From contig NZ_JAPWGX010000002.1 of the NCBI RefSeq assembly GCF_027213965.1, positions 562,412 through 626,411 on the forward strand: a DNA stretch of 64,000 nt, given 5' to 3'. Below are positions 56,034-64,000 of the stretch, piece after piece. The DNA is from Maritalea porphyrae. GTDB taxonomy: Bacteria; Pseudomonadota; Alphaproteobacteria; Rhizobiales; Devosiaceae. A model generated the notes under the pieces. That model was not told where the DNA came from, made no database searches, and saw only the letters and a list, made by a program, of their open reading frames with translations. Each line of letters starts with the position of its first letter. Positions within the stretch are counted from its first letter, which is position 1. The translations under genes were made by a program, and so were the position numbers.

Positions 56034-56834
56034 ATGCAAAAAATCACAGTTTTGGGCGCAAGTGGCCGAATGGGCCAAGCCAATATTCACGCGATTGCGC
56101 GTATTGATGGCGCGGCGCTATTTAGCGCGCTTGAGCGTGATGGTGTTGTTGCCATTGGCAAGGATGCGCGTGCGTTAGCAGGGCTTGAGCCATCCGGTGT
56201 GCTGATTACCTCAGATGTAGACGCAGCCCTTGATGGTACAGATGCAATTATTGATTTCACCGCGCCACAGGTCAGCATTGATTATGCCAAAAAAGCCCAT
56301 GAGTTGGGACTTGTGCATGTCATTGGCACAACAGGTTGGACGCGCGAAGAAGACGAAGAGATCGCTGCCCTCACCGGAAAAGGTCGTCTGGTAAAGGCGG
56401 GCAATATGTCTTTGGGCGTCAATTTATTGATGGGGTTGGTCAAAAAGGCTGCGGCCGCCTTGCCTGAAGATTTTGACATAGAAGTTTTGGAAATGCACCA
56501 TCGCATGAAAGTGGATGCCCCATCTGGCACCGCCCTCATGCTTGGGGAAGCCGCAGCTGAGGGGCGTCAAATCGATCTAGCTGAAAACGCCGTGCGATCC
56601 CGCGATGGGATTACGGGTGCGCGCAAGCCGGGCAACATTGGCTTTGCCACATTGCGCGGCGGCACGGTGATTGGTGATCATTCTGTTATCTTTGCAGGCA
56701 GCAACGAGCGGATTGAATTAAGCCACTCGGCCCAAGACCGCTCGATTTTTGCAAATGGCGCTATTCACGCTTCACTTTGGGCGCAAGATAAAGCGCCCGG
56801 ACTTTATTCGATGGCCGACGTACTTGGCCTTTAA
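56034..56834 (+). CDS. dapB: 4-hydroxy-tetrahydrodipicolinate reductase
   Basis: A 266-aa NAD(P)H-dependent reductase of the lysine and meso-diaminopimelate pathway, supplying peptidoglycan and lysine. The N-terminal dinucleotide-binding GASGRMGQ follows MQKITVL; the catalytic motif is [16 protein letters not shown], and VIGTTGWT and [13 protein letters not shown] are also present. The ATG at 56034 is chosen because it gives the family N-terminus; longer in-frame starts at 55998 and further upstream are possible. It is followed by gpmA after 27 nt, the conserved order in Hyphomicrobiales. Confidence 0.96.
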   Translation: MQKITVLGASGRMGQANIHAIARIDGAALFSALERDGVVAIGKDARALAGLEPSGVLITSDVDAALDGTDAIIDFTAPQVSIDYAKKAHELGLVHVIGTTGWTREEDEEIAALTGKGRLVKAGNMSLGVNLLMGLVKKAAAALPEDFDIEVLEMHHRMKVDAPSGTALMLGEAAAEGRQIDLAENAVRSRDGITGARKPGNIGFATLRGGTVIGDHSVIFAGSNERIELSHSAQDRSIFANGAIHASLWAQDKAPGLYSMADVLGL

Positions 56835-56861
56835 GACCCTTACCTTAAGGATATAACCACT

Positions 56862-57479
56862 ATGGATCGCAGACTAATATTGGTTCGTCACGGACAAAGC
56901 GAATGGAACTTGAAAAACCTCTTCACAGGCTGGAAAAACCCAGGTCTGACCGAAAAGGGCGTTGAGGAAGCTATTGCTGCTGGCAAATTGCTCAAATCAC
57001 GCGGCTACGAGATAGAAGTTTGCTACACGTCCGCCTTGGCACGTGCCCAACGCACTCTGGATTTGATGCTTGAGAATATGGATATCGTCAATATGACGAT
57101 TATTCGCAACCAAGCATTGAATGAGCGCGACTATGGTGATCTTGCAGGGCTAAATAAAGACGATGCCCGTGAAAAATGGGGCGAAGAGCAAGTCCACATT
57201 TGGCGCCGCTCGTTTGATGTGCCGCCTCCAGGGGGTGAAAGCTTGAAAGATACCGCAGAGCGTGTTCTCCCCTATTATGAGGCTGAAATTGCCCCACGTG
57301 TCGCTGATGGTGGCACAATATTGGTGGCGGCGCACGGTAACTCGCTGCGCGCTTTGGTGATGAAGCTTGAGAATCTCAGCCCAGAGGAAATTCTCAAACG
57401 CGAAATCGCTACCGGCAAACCGATCATTTATGATTTTGATGCTGATGGAAACGTGACAAACGTTGAGAACATCGACTAA
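56862..57479 (+). CDS. gpmA: 2,3-bisphosphoglycerate-dependent phosphoglycerate mutase
   Basis: A 205-aa dPGM that interconverts 3- and 2-phosphoglycerate in glycolysis and gluconeogenesis. The RHG motif is [10 protein letters not shown] (Arg9, His10), followed by [47 protein letters not shown] and the second His in [16 protein letters not shown]. Length matches the short alphaproteobacterial GpmA. It starts 27 nt after dapB with AAGGA upstream of the ATG, and ends at a Rho-independent terminator. Confidence 0.96.
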   Translation: MDRRLILVRHGQSEWNLKNLFTGWKNPGLTEKGVEEAIAAGKLLKSRGYEIEVCYTSALARAQRTLDLMLENMDIVNMTIIRNQALNERDYGDLAGLNKDDAREKWGEEQVHIWRRSFDVPPPGGESLKDTAERVLPYYEAEIAPRVADGGTILVAAHGNSLRALVMKLENLSPEEILKREIATGKPIIYDFDADGNVTNVENID

Positions 57480-57487
57480 GCATTACA

Positions 57488-57511
57488 AGGCGACCCAAGG
57501 GTCGCCTTTTT
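57488..57511 (+). terminator. Rho-independent terminator of dapB-gpmA
   Basis: AGGCGACC-CAAG-GGTCGCCT is an 8-bp perfect stem followed by TTTT, 8 nt after the gpmA stop. The opposite gene ends at 57531, so the region separates two convergent units. Confidence 0.85.
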
Positions 57512-57530
57512 CTTGTTTGCACTGCAAATC

Positions 57531-58403
57531 CTATTCGGCGCCCCCTACCAGCCCCGCTTCCCAACCCAAAATCGCTTGCTTTCGGGTTAAACCCCAGTGA
57601 TATCCGGTGAGCTTTGCGTTTTTGCCAATCACCCGATGGCATGGCACCACAAATGATATGGGATTGCGCCCGATAGCAGCGCCCACGGCGCGGGCGGCTT
57701 TGGGGTTGCCTATGTGGGTGGCGATTTCGCCATAGCTGGTCGCCTGCCCCGGTTTGATGCGCAACAGAGTTTGCCACACGCGCACTTCAAAGTCGGTCCC
57801 GATCATCACGATCTTAATGGGTTGGTCTTGGTGCCATTTTTTGGGGTCAAAGATCTTTTCGGCCCATCGGCGGATTTCATCTGGCTGTGCTTTTAGGTAA
57901 ATCGCTTTGGGCCAACGCCGTGTCATATCCTCTAACGCGGCTCGTTCTTCGCCCTCGTCGCAAAAAGCCTGCCCCGCCAAGCCATAATCTGTGAGCATGA
58001 TCAATACTTGCCCAAAAGGGGATGGATGAAAACCATATCTGATTTCTAAACCTTCGCCCTTGGCCTTATAAACGCCCGGTGGCATTGCATCATGGGTGAC
58101 AAACAAATCATAGAGCCGCGCCGCCGAGGAAAGGCCAAGCTCATAGCTGGTGTCGAGCAATGGCACATTTTCTTTCAGCATTTGGCGGGCCCTGTTTAAA
58201 GTGACGCATTGTGAGAAGGCTTTAGGGGTTAGCCCCGCCCAGCGTTTAAACAAGGCTGTAAGTTGACGAGGTGACATGCCCATATCACGGGCAAGTGCAT
58301 CAAAGTCGTGTTCGTCCGCCGGGCGCGCGGAAATTTCCTCGATCACTTTTGTGATCACCGAGTAGTCTCTGGCTTGCGCAAGTAAGGGGGTCATATCGTT
58401 CAT
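57531..58403 (-). CDS. AraC-type regulator fused to methylated-DNA-cysteine S-methyltransferase (Ada-like)
   Basis: A 290-aa protein combining an N-terminal AraC-type helix-turn-helix (MSPRQLTALFKRWAGLTPKA) with a C-terminal Ogt/MGMT domain. The active-site motif PCHRV has Cys255, and the region RVWQTLLRIKPGQATSYGEI is the DNA-binding part of the methyltransferase. The Ada N-terminal zinc domain that repairs methylphosphotriesters and triggers the adaptive response is absent, so the mode of activation must differ. It repairs O6-alkylguanine. It is divergent from nth and convergent with gpmA. Confidence 0.9.
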   Translation of the reverse strand: MNDMTPLLAQARDYSVITKVIEEISARPADEHDFDALARDMGMSPRQLTALFKRWAGLTPKAFSQCVTLNRARQMLKENVPLLDTSYELGLSSAARLYDLFVTHDAMPPGVYKAKGEGLEIRYGFHPSPFGQVLIMLTDYGLAGQAFCDEGEERAALEDMTRRWPKAIYLKAQPDEIRRWAEKIFDPKKWHQDQPIKIVMIGTDFEVRVWQTLLRIKPGQATSYGEIATHIGNPKAARAVGAAIGRNPISFVVPCHRVIGKNAKLTGYHWGLTRKQAILGWEAGLVGGAE

Positions 58404-58562
58404 AATGGACCAAACTTACTTCGATTAGGCGCAACAATCGACCCGATTTTGACATTGTATGTAATCGGTTGTGCGTACCGCTTCCAAACACAGATTTTGC
58501 CCTTTTCATTCCGCCAATCTCATGCCCTAATTCAACGGACTTTAATCTGACCCAGCGATGAT

Positions 58563-59219
58563 ATGACCAAACGATCCCGCCTCAACAAACAGACCATTCA
58601 TCAAATGTTCGCCAATTTTGAAGCGAGCAACCCCGAGCCAGAGGGTGAATTGGATTATGTCAACGATTTCACCCTGCTGGTGGCCGTGGTTTTAAGCGCA
58701 CAAGCGACCGATGTGGGTGTTAACAAAGCCACTAAAGCCTTGTTTGAGGTGGCGCCAACGCCCGAGCAAATGTTTGCGTTGGGCGAAGAGACAATCCGCG
58801 ACTATATCAAGACCATCGGGCTTTACCGCAACAAGGCGAAGAATGTTTATGCGCTTTGCAAGGAATTGATCGACAAGCATGGATCAAAAGTCCCGCAAAC
58901 CCGCGAAGAGTTGGAGGCATTGCCTGGTGTGGGACGAAAAACCGCAAATGTGGTGCTTAATATCGCCTTTGGTCAGCCCACCATTGCCGTGGATACCCAT
59001 CTTTTCCGTATTTCAAACCGCACGGGCCTTGCGCCGGGCAAGACCCCTTTAGCGGTTGAGTTGTTGCTTGAACGGATCATTCCAAAAGAGTTTTTGCAAC
59101 ATGCCCACCACTGGTTGATTTTGCATGGCCGCTATATTTGCAAAGCACGAAAGCCCGAGTGCTATCATTGTGTGATCATTGATCAATGCAAATTTAAGGA
59201 CAAGGTCCTAAAAGCTTAG
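58563..59219 (+). CDS. nth: Endonuclease III
   Basis: A 218-aa bifunctional DNA glycosylase/AP lyase for oxidised pyrimidines. The helix-hairpin-helix is LPGVGRKTANVVLN with the catalytic Lys126, and the catalytic Asp144 is in AVDTH. The [4Fe-4S] cluster ligands are Cys193, Cys200, Cys203 and Cys209, in the canonical C-X6-C-X2-C-X5-C spacing. Length is normal. It lies beside a second DNA-repair gene (Ogt-like) on the opposite strand, 159 bp away. Confidence 0.96.
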   Translation: MTKRSRLNKQTIHQMFANFEASNPEPEGELDYVNDFTLLVAVVLSAQATDVGVNKATKALFEVAPTPEQMFALGEETIRDYIKTIGLYRNKAKNVYALCKELIDKHGSKVPQTREELEALPGVGRKTANVVLNIAFGQPTIAVDTHLFRISNRTGLAPGKTPLAVELLLERIIPKEFLQHAHHWLILHGRYICKARKPECYHCVIIDQCKFKDKVLKA

Positions 59220-59287
59220 GGGTTCTTGCTTGACGCAGGGCTCTAGCACACTAAAAGCAACCCGAGCTTTTTTGGAGAAATAGCGAT

Positions 59288-60292
59288 ATGGCAGATGCCA
59301 AATTTGATGTGCTCACCATCGGCAACGCGATTGTTGATGTGTTTGCAAAGGTCGACGATGCCTTTTTGGAAAATGAAGGCATGGACAAATCAATCATGCA
59401 TTTGGTGGATGCTGAACGCTCTGAGTATCTTTATTCTCGCCTGCCCGGCACGCCGCAGCACATTTCAGGTGGTTCATGCTGCAACACCGCGGTTGGCGTA
59501 TCTTCGCTTGGGGGCAATGGCGCATTTATTGGCAAAGTGGCCGAAGATGATCTTGGAACAATTTATCGCAAAGATTTGACAAAAGCCGGTGTTTTTTACA
59601 ATACCCCAACGCTAATCCACGGCACCTCCACAGCCCGTTCGATGATTGTGATTACCCCGGATGGGGAACGCACCATGAATACCTATTTGGGTGCCTGTCA
59701 GGAGCTTACTGTTGCTGACATGGACGAAGACTTAATCGCTTCGTCCACCCTAACCTTTATGGAAGGATATTTGTGGGATCCACCAGAAGCCAAGCGCGCT
59801 TTTGTGAAAGCTGGGGAATTGGCGCACAAGCACGGTCGCAAAACCGGCATCACTTTATCGGACCCATTTTGTGTTGATCGATTCCGCGATGAATTTGTTG
59901 CCCTATTGCGCAATAAAACCATGGATGTTTTGCTGGCAAATGACGATGAGATTAAATCGCTCTATCAAGTGAGTGATCTCAATGAAGCAATTGCCGCTGT
60001 GCAAAAAGATTGCTCCACTGTTGCGATTACTTTGGGTGCCAACGGGGCGATGGCGATCAAAGATGGTGTGATCACTGAAGTACCTGCTTTTGCGGTGGAG
60101 CAGGTCGAAGATGTGACAGGCGCGGGTGATTTGTTCGCTTCAGGCTTCTTGTATGGTTTGGCCCGCGGACAAAGCATGGCAGAAAGCTTGTCACTTGGTT
60201 GTTTGAGCGCCTCTGAAGTGATTGCACATGTGGGCGCGCGGCCAAATGTCAGCCTGAAGGGTTTGGCAACAAAGATGGGACTAGCGCTTTAG
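59288..60292 (+). CDS. PfkB-family kinase, adenosine kinase-like
   Basis: A 334-aa ribokinase-fold (PfkB) sugar/nucleoside kinase. The N-terminal LTIGNAIVDVFAKVDD and the Gly-rich HISGGSCCNTAVGVSSLGG are typical, and the anion-hole motif DVTGAGDLFASGF places the catalytic base at Asp281. Homologues at this locus in Hyphomicrobiales are annotated adenosine kinase, but the substrate is not proven by sequence. A GGAG box lies 8-9 nt before the ATG. It is 68 nt downstream of nth and converges with coaA. Confidence 0.88.
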   Translation: MADAKFDVLTIGNAIVDVFAKVDDAFLENEGMDKSIMHLVDAERSEYLYSRLPGTPQHISGGSCCNTAVGVSSLGGNGAFIGKVAEDDLGTIYRKDLTKAGVFYNTPTLIHGTSTARSMIVITPDGERTMNTYLGACQELTVADMDEDLIASSTLTFMEGYLWDPPEAKRAFVKAGELAHKHGRKTGITLSDPFCVDRFRDEFVALLRNKTMDVLLANDDEIKSLYQVSDLNEAIAAVQKDCSTVAITLGANGAMAIKDGVITEVPAFAVEQVEDVTGAGDLFASGFLYGLARGQSMAESLSLGCLSASEVIAHVGARPNVSLKGLATKMGLAL

Positions 60293-60326
60293 TTTTTCGT
60301 GATCCCGGCCAAGGTCGGGAACGCCC

Positions 60327-61283
60327 TTAGAGTTTTCTCAACGCCACTTTGTCGATTGTGTGATCCATACCTTTGGTGAGAATTAGATCTGCGCGACCGC
60401 GAGTGGGCAGAATGTTTTCCATTAGGTTGGGCAGGTTTATTTGTTCCCAAATGGAAATGGCCAGCGCTTTGGCTTCTTCAATATCCAGTTTTGAGAACTG
60501 ATGAAAAAAGCTTGTGGGATCACGAAAGGCCGTTTCGCGCAGGCGCAAAAACCGTTCCACATACCATTTGCGCAAAAGGGGTTCTTCGGCGTCTATATAG
60601 ACGGAGAAATCGAGATAGTCCGACGCAAAAAGGATCGGCTTGCCGTCTTTGGGCAAATCACCGGGTTGCAAAATGTTCAACCCTTCCACAATGAGAATAT
60701 TGGGTCGATCCACCCTCACTTCTTCGCCCGGCACCACATCATAAACAAGATGCGAATATGTGGGCACGCTCACATTGGGTTCACCCGCCTTAATCCGGGC
60801 CAAGAATCTTAGAAATGCGCCACGGTCATAGCTTTCAGGGAAGCCTTTTCGCTCCATCAATCCGCGTTTTTCAAGTTCGGCGTTGGGCAGCAAAAAGCCA
60901 TCAGTTGTGACCAAATCAACCTTTGGCGAAGAGGGCCAGCGCTGCAACAGCGCACGCAAGATCCGCGCGGTGGTAGACTTTCCCACCGAGACAGAACCAG
61001 CTACGCCGATGATGTAGGGGGCTTTGTCGCCATTATGGTGCAAGAATTTCCCCGCCGCCACATGCAGGCCCTGAACCGCTTCTACATAAAAGGACAAAAG
61101 CCTTGTGATCGGCAAATAGACTTTTTCTGCTTCGCTTAGGGAGATGGGATCGTTCAAAGATTGCAGCCGCACCAAATCTTCAGCAGTCAAGGTCATGGGT
61201 TCGTCAGCGCGCAAAGCTGACCACTCGGTTTTGGAGAACTCATAATAGGGCGAAGCATAGTTCGCGTTTGAGACCTGATCCAA
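60327..61283 (-). CDS. coaA: Pantothenate kinase (type I)
   Basis: A 318-aa type-I pantothenate kinase, which begins coenzyme A synthesis by phosphorylating pantothenate. The P-loop is [12 protein letters not shown] (residues 93-104), and the conserved segments [33 protein letters not shown] and [20 protein letters not shown] follow. Length is normal. Its ATG lies 3 nt after the hisE stop codon; the his-coaA arrangement is characteristic of rhizobial relatives. Confidence 0.96.
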   Translation of the reverse strand: MDQVSNANYASPYYEFSKTEWSALRADEPMTLTAEDLVRLQSLNDPISLSEAEKVYLPITRLLSFYVEAVQGLHVAAGKFLHHNGDKAPYIIGVAGSVSVGKSTTARILRALLQRWPSSPKVDLVTTDGFLLPNAELEKRGLMERKGFPESYDRGAFLRFLARIKAGEPNVSVPTYSHLVYDVVPGEEVRVDRPNILIVEGLNILQPGDLPKDGKPILFASDYLDFSVYIDAEEPLLRKWYVERFLRLRETAFRDPTSFFHQFSKLDIEEAKALAISIWEQINLPNLMENILPTRGRADLILTKGMDHTIDKVALRKL

Positions 61284-61286
61284 ACC

Positions 61287-61604
61287 CTACCTCTTTCTGG
61301 ACGCTTTTTCGGCCAAACCGGACTGCGCTGTGCGCCGCTCCAGCTCCGCTAGGACGTCGCCAAGCGCCACGCCATTGCCTTTTAAGACCACCAAAAGATG
61401 GTAGATCACGTCTGCGGCTTCTTTGGTCAATTCTTCGCGGTCATTGCTGATCGCCGCGATCACGGTTTCAACCGCTTCCTCACCGAGTTTTTTTGCCGCC
61501 TCTTTGCCGCCGTTTTGCAACAATCTAGCCGTATAGGACTGCTCAGGTGATGCAGCGGCCTTTTCGGCGATGATTTGTTCCAAATCGCTTAAAGAGAATG
61601 TCAT
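61287..61604 (-). CDS. hisE: Phosphoribosyl-ATP pyrophosphatase
   Basis: A 105-aa HisE, which hydrolyses PR-ATP to PR-AMP in the second step of histidine synthesis. It is an all-alpha MazG-like protein; the family pattern [20 protein letters not shown] and [10 protein letters not shown], then [20 protein letters not shown], carries the acidic metal ligands. It is a stand-alone enzyme, not fused to HisI. It sits 3 nt after hisF and 3 nt before coaA, all on one strand, so they form one operon. No oddities. Confidence 0.95.
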   Translation of the reverse strand: MTFSLSDLEQIIAEKAAASPEQSYTARLLQNGGKEAAKKLGEEAVETVIAAISNDREELTKEAADVIYHLLVVLKGNGVALGDVLAELERRTAQSGLAEKASRKR

Positions 61605-61607
61605 AGA

Positions 61608-62408
61608 CTATCCTTTAGCCACATTGTCTTGACGTACCGCAATACCACTTTGTGCCATATGGGCTTTTGCCTCGCCAATTGAAAAGGTGCCGAAGTGGAA
61701 AATGGAGGCGGCCAACACAGCGCTTGCACGCCCTTCATTGACCCCATCGACCAGATGATCGAGCGTGCCAACGCCGCCAGAAGCGATCACGGGTACTTCC
61801 ACTGCGTCTGAAATCGCGCGGGTCAATTCAAGATCAAAGCCGATTTTTGTGCCATCGCGATCCATGGAGGTAACCAGCAATTCCCCCGCCCCGCGCTTGA
61901 CCATATCCTTGGCAAACTCAATCGCGTCAATGCCCGTAGCGTTACGCCCACCGTGGGTGTAAATCTCCCACTTGGATTGCCCATCCACCAGCGCATCTTC
62001 GGCACGTTGTTTTGCGTCAACGGACACAACAATGCACTGATTGCCAAATTTGTCCGCTGCCGCGTTGATAAAATCTGGGTCTTTTACCGCAGCGGAATTG
62101 ATCGACACTTTATCCGCACCAGACAGCAATAGTTTGCGGATATCTTCTACCGTGCGAATGCCACCGCCCACGGTTAAAGGCATAAAGCAGTGCTCAGCCG
62201 TGCGCGCGACCACATCATAAATTGTGTCGCGGCCTTCGTGGCTGGCGGTAATGTCAAGAAAGCACAGTTCGTCAGCACCCGCTGCATCATATGCAATCGC
62301 AGATTCAACCGGATCACCAGCATCGACCAGATCAACAAAGTTGACGCCCTTTACGACACGGCCGTCTTTGACATCTAAACAAGGAATGACGCGGGTTTTA
62401 AGGGTCAT
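61608..62408 (-). CDS. hisF: Imidazole glycerol phosphate synthase, cyclase subunit HisF
   Basis: A 266-aa (beta-alpha)8 barrel that uses ammonia from HisH to make imidazole glycerol phosphate and AICAR. The N-terminal [20 protein letters not shown] holds the catalytic Asp12 (equivalent of Asp11), and [20 protein letters not shown] carries the second catalytic Asp. The C-terminal [12 protein letters not shown] and [12 protein letters not shown] are typical. Its ATG overlaps the hisA stop by 4 nt. Length is normal. Confidence 0.97.
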   Translation of the reverse strand: MTLKTRVIPCLDVKDGRVVKGVNFVDLVDAGDPVESAIAYDAAGADELCFLDITASHEGRDTIYDVVARTAEHCFMPLTVGGGIRTVEDIRKLLLSGADKVSINSAAVKDPDFINAAADKFGNQCIVVSVDAKQRAEDALVDGQSKWEIYTHGGRNATGIDAIEFAKDMVKRGAGELLVTSMDRDGTKIGFDLELTRAISDAVEVPVIASGGVGTLDHLVDGVNEGRASAVLAASIFHFGTFSIGEAKAHMAQSGIAVRQDNVAKG

Positions 62409-63136
62409 GCTGCGTCCTTAATCTGTTTGAGCGCTTTTGGCACATCAATCCGCCCATCATAAAGCGCGCGGCCTGAAATTGCGCCTTCAAGCACAGCCAT
62501 TTCGGGTTTGCACATTGTGTCAATGTCATCCATTGAGGCCAATCCGCCAGAGGCCACGACGGGAATAGAAACCGCCTGCGCTAACTCCAAGGTTGCGTCC
62601 CAGTTGATGCCGGTCAGGATGCCGTCACGATCAATATCTGTGAAAATGATCGCCGCCACGCCAGCGCCTTCAAACTTTTTCGCCAGTTCGATCACATCAA
62701 GTTCTGATGTTTCGGCCCAGCCTTCAACCGCAACTTTGCCGCCACGTGCATCAATGCCCACAGCGATCTGGCCGGGGAATTTTTTGCAAGCCTCTTTGAC
62801 CAACTCGGGATCACGCACAGCGATAGTGCCAAGGATCACGCGGGCTAAACCGCGGTTTAGCCAGGCTTGAATATGCTCAATGGTGCGAATGCCGCCGCCA
62901 AGCTGCACGGGCATATTGACCGCTTTGATAATCGCTTCCACTGCGTCACCATTGACGCTTTCGCCCGCGAAAGCACCATTCAAATCGACCACGTGCAAAT
63001 ATTCAAAGCCCTGGGTTTCAAACTGTTTGGCTTGATCGGCAGGATTATCGTTGAACACCGTCACCGCGTCCATGTCGCCTTTTTGCAGGCGTACGCATTT
63101 ACCGTCTTTAAGATCGATCGCTGGGAACAAAATCAT
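62405..63136 (-). CDS. hisA: ProFAR isomerase HisA
   Basis: A 243-aa barrel enzyme converting ProFAR to PRFAR in histidine synthesis. The N-terminal [20 protein letters not shown] contains the catalytic Asp8, and [17 protein letters not shown] and [13 protein letters not shown] mark the second half with the second catalytic Asp. HisA and HisF are related; this one shows the HisA-specific AIDLKDG. It lies between hisH (18 nt upstream) and hisF (4-nt overlap). Confidence 0.97.
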   Translation of the reverse strand: MILFPAIDLKDGKCVRLQKGDMDAVTVFNDNPADQAKQFETQGFEYLHVVDLNGAFAGESVNGDAVEAIIKAVNMPVQLGGGIRTIEHIQAWLNRGLARVILGTIAVRDPELVKEACKKFPGQIAVGIDARGGKVAVEGWAETSELDVIELAKKFEGAGVAAIIFTDIDRDGILTGINWDATLELAQAVSIPVVASGGLASMDDIDTMCKPEMAVLEGAISGRALYDGRIDVPKALKQIKDAA

Positions 63137-63154
63137 ACTATTTAAGGCCTTTCG

Positions 63155-63811
63155 TCAAAGCGACCAATTGAGGAAATTCGAGATGAACTTGAGGCCTAGG
63201 GCCTGACTTTTTTCCGGGTGAAACTGGGTTGCAATCAGGTTTTCACGGCCAACAATTGCGGTTAGCGTTTGGCCATATTCAACCGTCGCTAACAAATGGG
63301 CTGGGTCCGCTACTTCAAAGTGATAAGAGTGCACAAAATAGGCATTTAGCCCATCTGGCCCAATGTCTAAGTCATCAATCATGGGATGGGCGTTGGTTTG
63401 TGTCAGGGTGTTCCAGCCCATGTGCGGCACTTTTAGCATTTTATCGTTCGGTTCGATATGCTTGACGATCCCGGGGATCCAATCAAGCCCGTGCGTGTAG
63501 ACCTTTTCGCGGCCCTCACTGGCCAAGAGTTGCATGCCCACACAAATGCCCAAGAAAGGCACTGCGTCCAAGATCACACGCTTGTGCAAGGCATCTACCA
63601 TGCCCTCAACCGATGTGAGGCCGTTCATACAGTCGGCAAAGGCTCCAACGCCGGGTAAAATCACCCGATCTGCGTTTTGAACGTCTTTCGGATCACTTGA
63701 AACCAACACATCGCATTCACCAGCGAGTTCCCGCGCGGCGCGCTGGGTGGCGTTTTGGGCAGACTTGAGATTGCCCGCGCCATAATCAACGATTACAATT
63801 TTTTCACTCAT
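63155..63811 (-). CDS. hisH: Imidazole glycerol phosphate synthase, glutamine amidotransferase subunit HisH
   Basis: A 218-aa class-I glutamine amidotransferase that feeds ammonia to HisF. The nucleophile is Cys90 in FLGICVGMQLL, the His and Glu of the triad are in ATQFHPEKSQ, and IVDYGAGNLKSAQNA forms the N-terminus. Length is slightly above the usual 200-205, as often in alphaproteobacteria. The ATG at 63811 overlaps the stop of the upstream partial gene (ATGA), so it is translationally coupled. Confidence 0.97.
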   Translation of the reverse strand: MSEKIVIVDYGAGNLKSAQNATQRAARELAGECDVLVSSDPKDVQNADRVILPGVGAFADCMNGLTSVEGMVDALHKRVILDAVPFLGICVGMQLLASEGREKVYTHGLDWIPGIVKHIEPNDKMLKVPHMGWNTLTQTNAHPMIDDLDIGPDGLNAYFVHSYHFEVADPAHLLATVEYGQTLTAIVGRENLIATQFHPEKSQALGLKFISNFLNWSL

Positions 63812-64000
63812 TGCACCGCTCCGGTTGGACGTTCGTTGGACAATAAGGTTGTCGAAAAACTAGGGCCGGGCGATGATGCTTGAACCGGTTTTTCCGCCCT
63901 GTCGCGAAGCGTTTGTTGAGCATTTAATTGCCCTGCGGTGTAACGCCATTCTGCATCGCGGGGGTTTGGGGATATCAATTCACCCTTGAATTGATATCCT
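63808..64000 (-). CDS. C-terminal part of an unidentified gene upstream of hisH (possibly DUF2628)
   Basis: An open frame enters from the window's right edge and stops at 63810-63808, overlapping the hisH start by 4 nt. The last 63 residues include GYQFKGELISPNPRDAEWRY and a Pro/Ser/Thr-rich tail. In rhizobia a small DUF2628 membrane protein lies between hisB and hisH, and the strand-like segment before EWRY agrees with that family's C-terminus as I recall it. The assignment is based mainly on synteny. The first 30 bp of this piece form a perfect palindrome. Confidence 0.55.
   Translation of the reverse strand, partial: GYQFKGELISPNPRDAEWRYTAGQLNAQQTLRDRAEKPVQASSPGPSFSTTLLSNERPTGAVQ
63970..63999. 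repeat. Perfect 13-bp inverted repeat at the right edge
   Basis: GGATATCAATTCA (63970-63982) and TGAATTGATATCC (63987-63999) are exact reverse complements around CCCT. It lies inside the open frame of the partial gene before hisH, which is unusual for a coding region. Confidence 0.7.

Noticed and set aside
60306-60326. Inverted repeat TCCCGGC-CAAG-GTCGGGA between the PfkB kinase gene and coaA as a terminator
   Set aside because: The stem is short with a G-U pair and there is no T tract on either strand, so termination cannot be supported.
1-64000. Search for CRISPR arrays, tRNA/rRNA genes, insertion sequences, prophage, toxin-antitoxin pairs or a defence island
   Set aside because: No regularly spaced repeats, tRNA-like cloverleaves, transposases, integrases or known defence genes were recognised; nearly all of the window is housekeeping genes.

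Overview
The window is a gene-dense chromosomal segment of an alphaproteobacterium, most likely of the order Hyphomicrobiales (Rhizobiales). This rests on gene content and order, not on a database search. The supporting blocks are rimP-nusA-ylxR-infB-rbfA-truB; XRE regulator-metK-trmB; lnt-corC-ybeY-phoH-miaB-plsC-mur-rimI-tsaB; nfuA-usp-trpS-murJ-glnD-mutS; hrcA-grpE; dnaK-dnaJ; and hisH-hisA-hisF-hisE-coaA. An Irr-type iron box, an alphaproteobacterial RpoH promoter, a RamB/ScfR-type regulator and an OlsB-like acyltransferase point the same way. Base composition looks balanced rather than GC-rich, so a marine or low-GC lineage is possible, but the genus cannot be fixed.

Layout. 0-7 kb (minus): translation and transcription-factor operon rimP-nusA-ylxR-infB, then a LysE-type exporter gene wedged in front of rbfA-truB. 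7-10 kb: a lone plus-strand protein of unknown function, then trmB, metK and an XRE regulator on minus. 10.5-18.8 kb (minus): envelope, ribosome-maturation and tRNA-modification genes (lnt, corC-like, ybeY, phoH, miaB, plsC-like, mur/fur, rimI, tsaB). 18.8-28.4 kb (minus): nfuA, universal stress protein, trpS, murJ, glnD, mutS. 28.4-40.7 kb: a more accessory stretch with an OlsB-like acyltransferase, a small exported protein, a ScfR/RamB regulator divergent from a small gene plus aceA (isocitrate lyase), a GNAT enzyme, a membrane diguanylate cyclase, DinB, YifB, a DUF1127 protein, a LysR regulator, an AEC transporter and MarC. 40.7-48.8 kb: gshB-yraN-rsmI, an LpoA-like lipoprotein, rph-rdgB-hemW, then hrcA-grpE. 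48.9-57.5 kb: GFA and AlkB enzymes, dnaK-dnaJ, an FMN reductase, a histidine-phosphatase-like protein, a PyrF-acetyltransferase fusion, dapB and gpmA. 57.5-64 kb: an Ogt/AraC protein, nth, a PfkB kinase, coaA and the hisE-F-A-H cluster, ending in a partial gene.

No tRNA, rRNA, CRISPR, insertion sequence or prophage was recognised, and no stretch longer than 300 bp lacks a gene. No undescribed multi-gene system is evident. The most unusual items are: (1) an orotidine-5'-phosphate decarboxylase fused in frame to a GNAT domain; (2) a compact promoter plus intrinsic terminator ending 8 nt before rimP, which looks like an attenuator for the operon encoding NusA; (3) an iron-control box with flanking 10-bp repeats before nfuA; (4) five CTTTAC motifs between the ScfR-like regulator and aceA; (5) a hemW gene that seems to need a non-AUG start; and (6) a LysE exporter gene inside the infB-rbfA-truB order.
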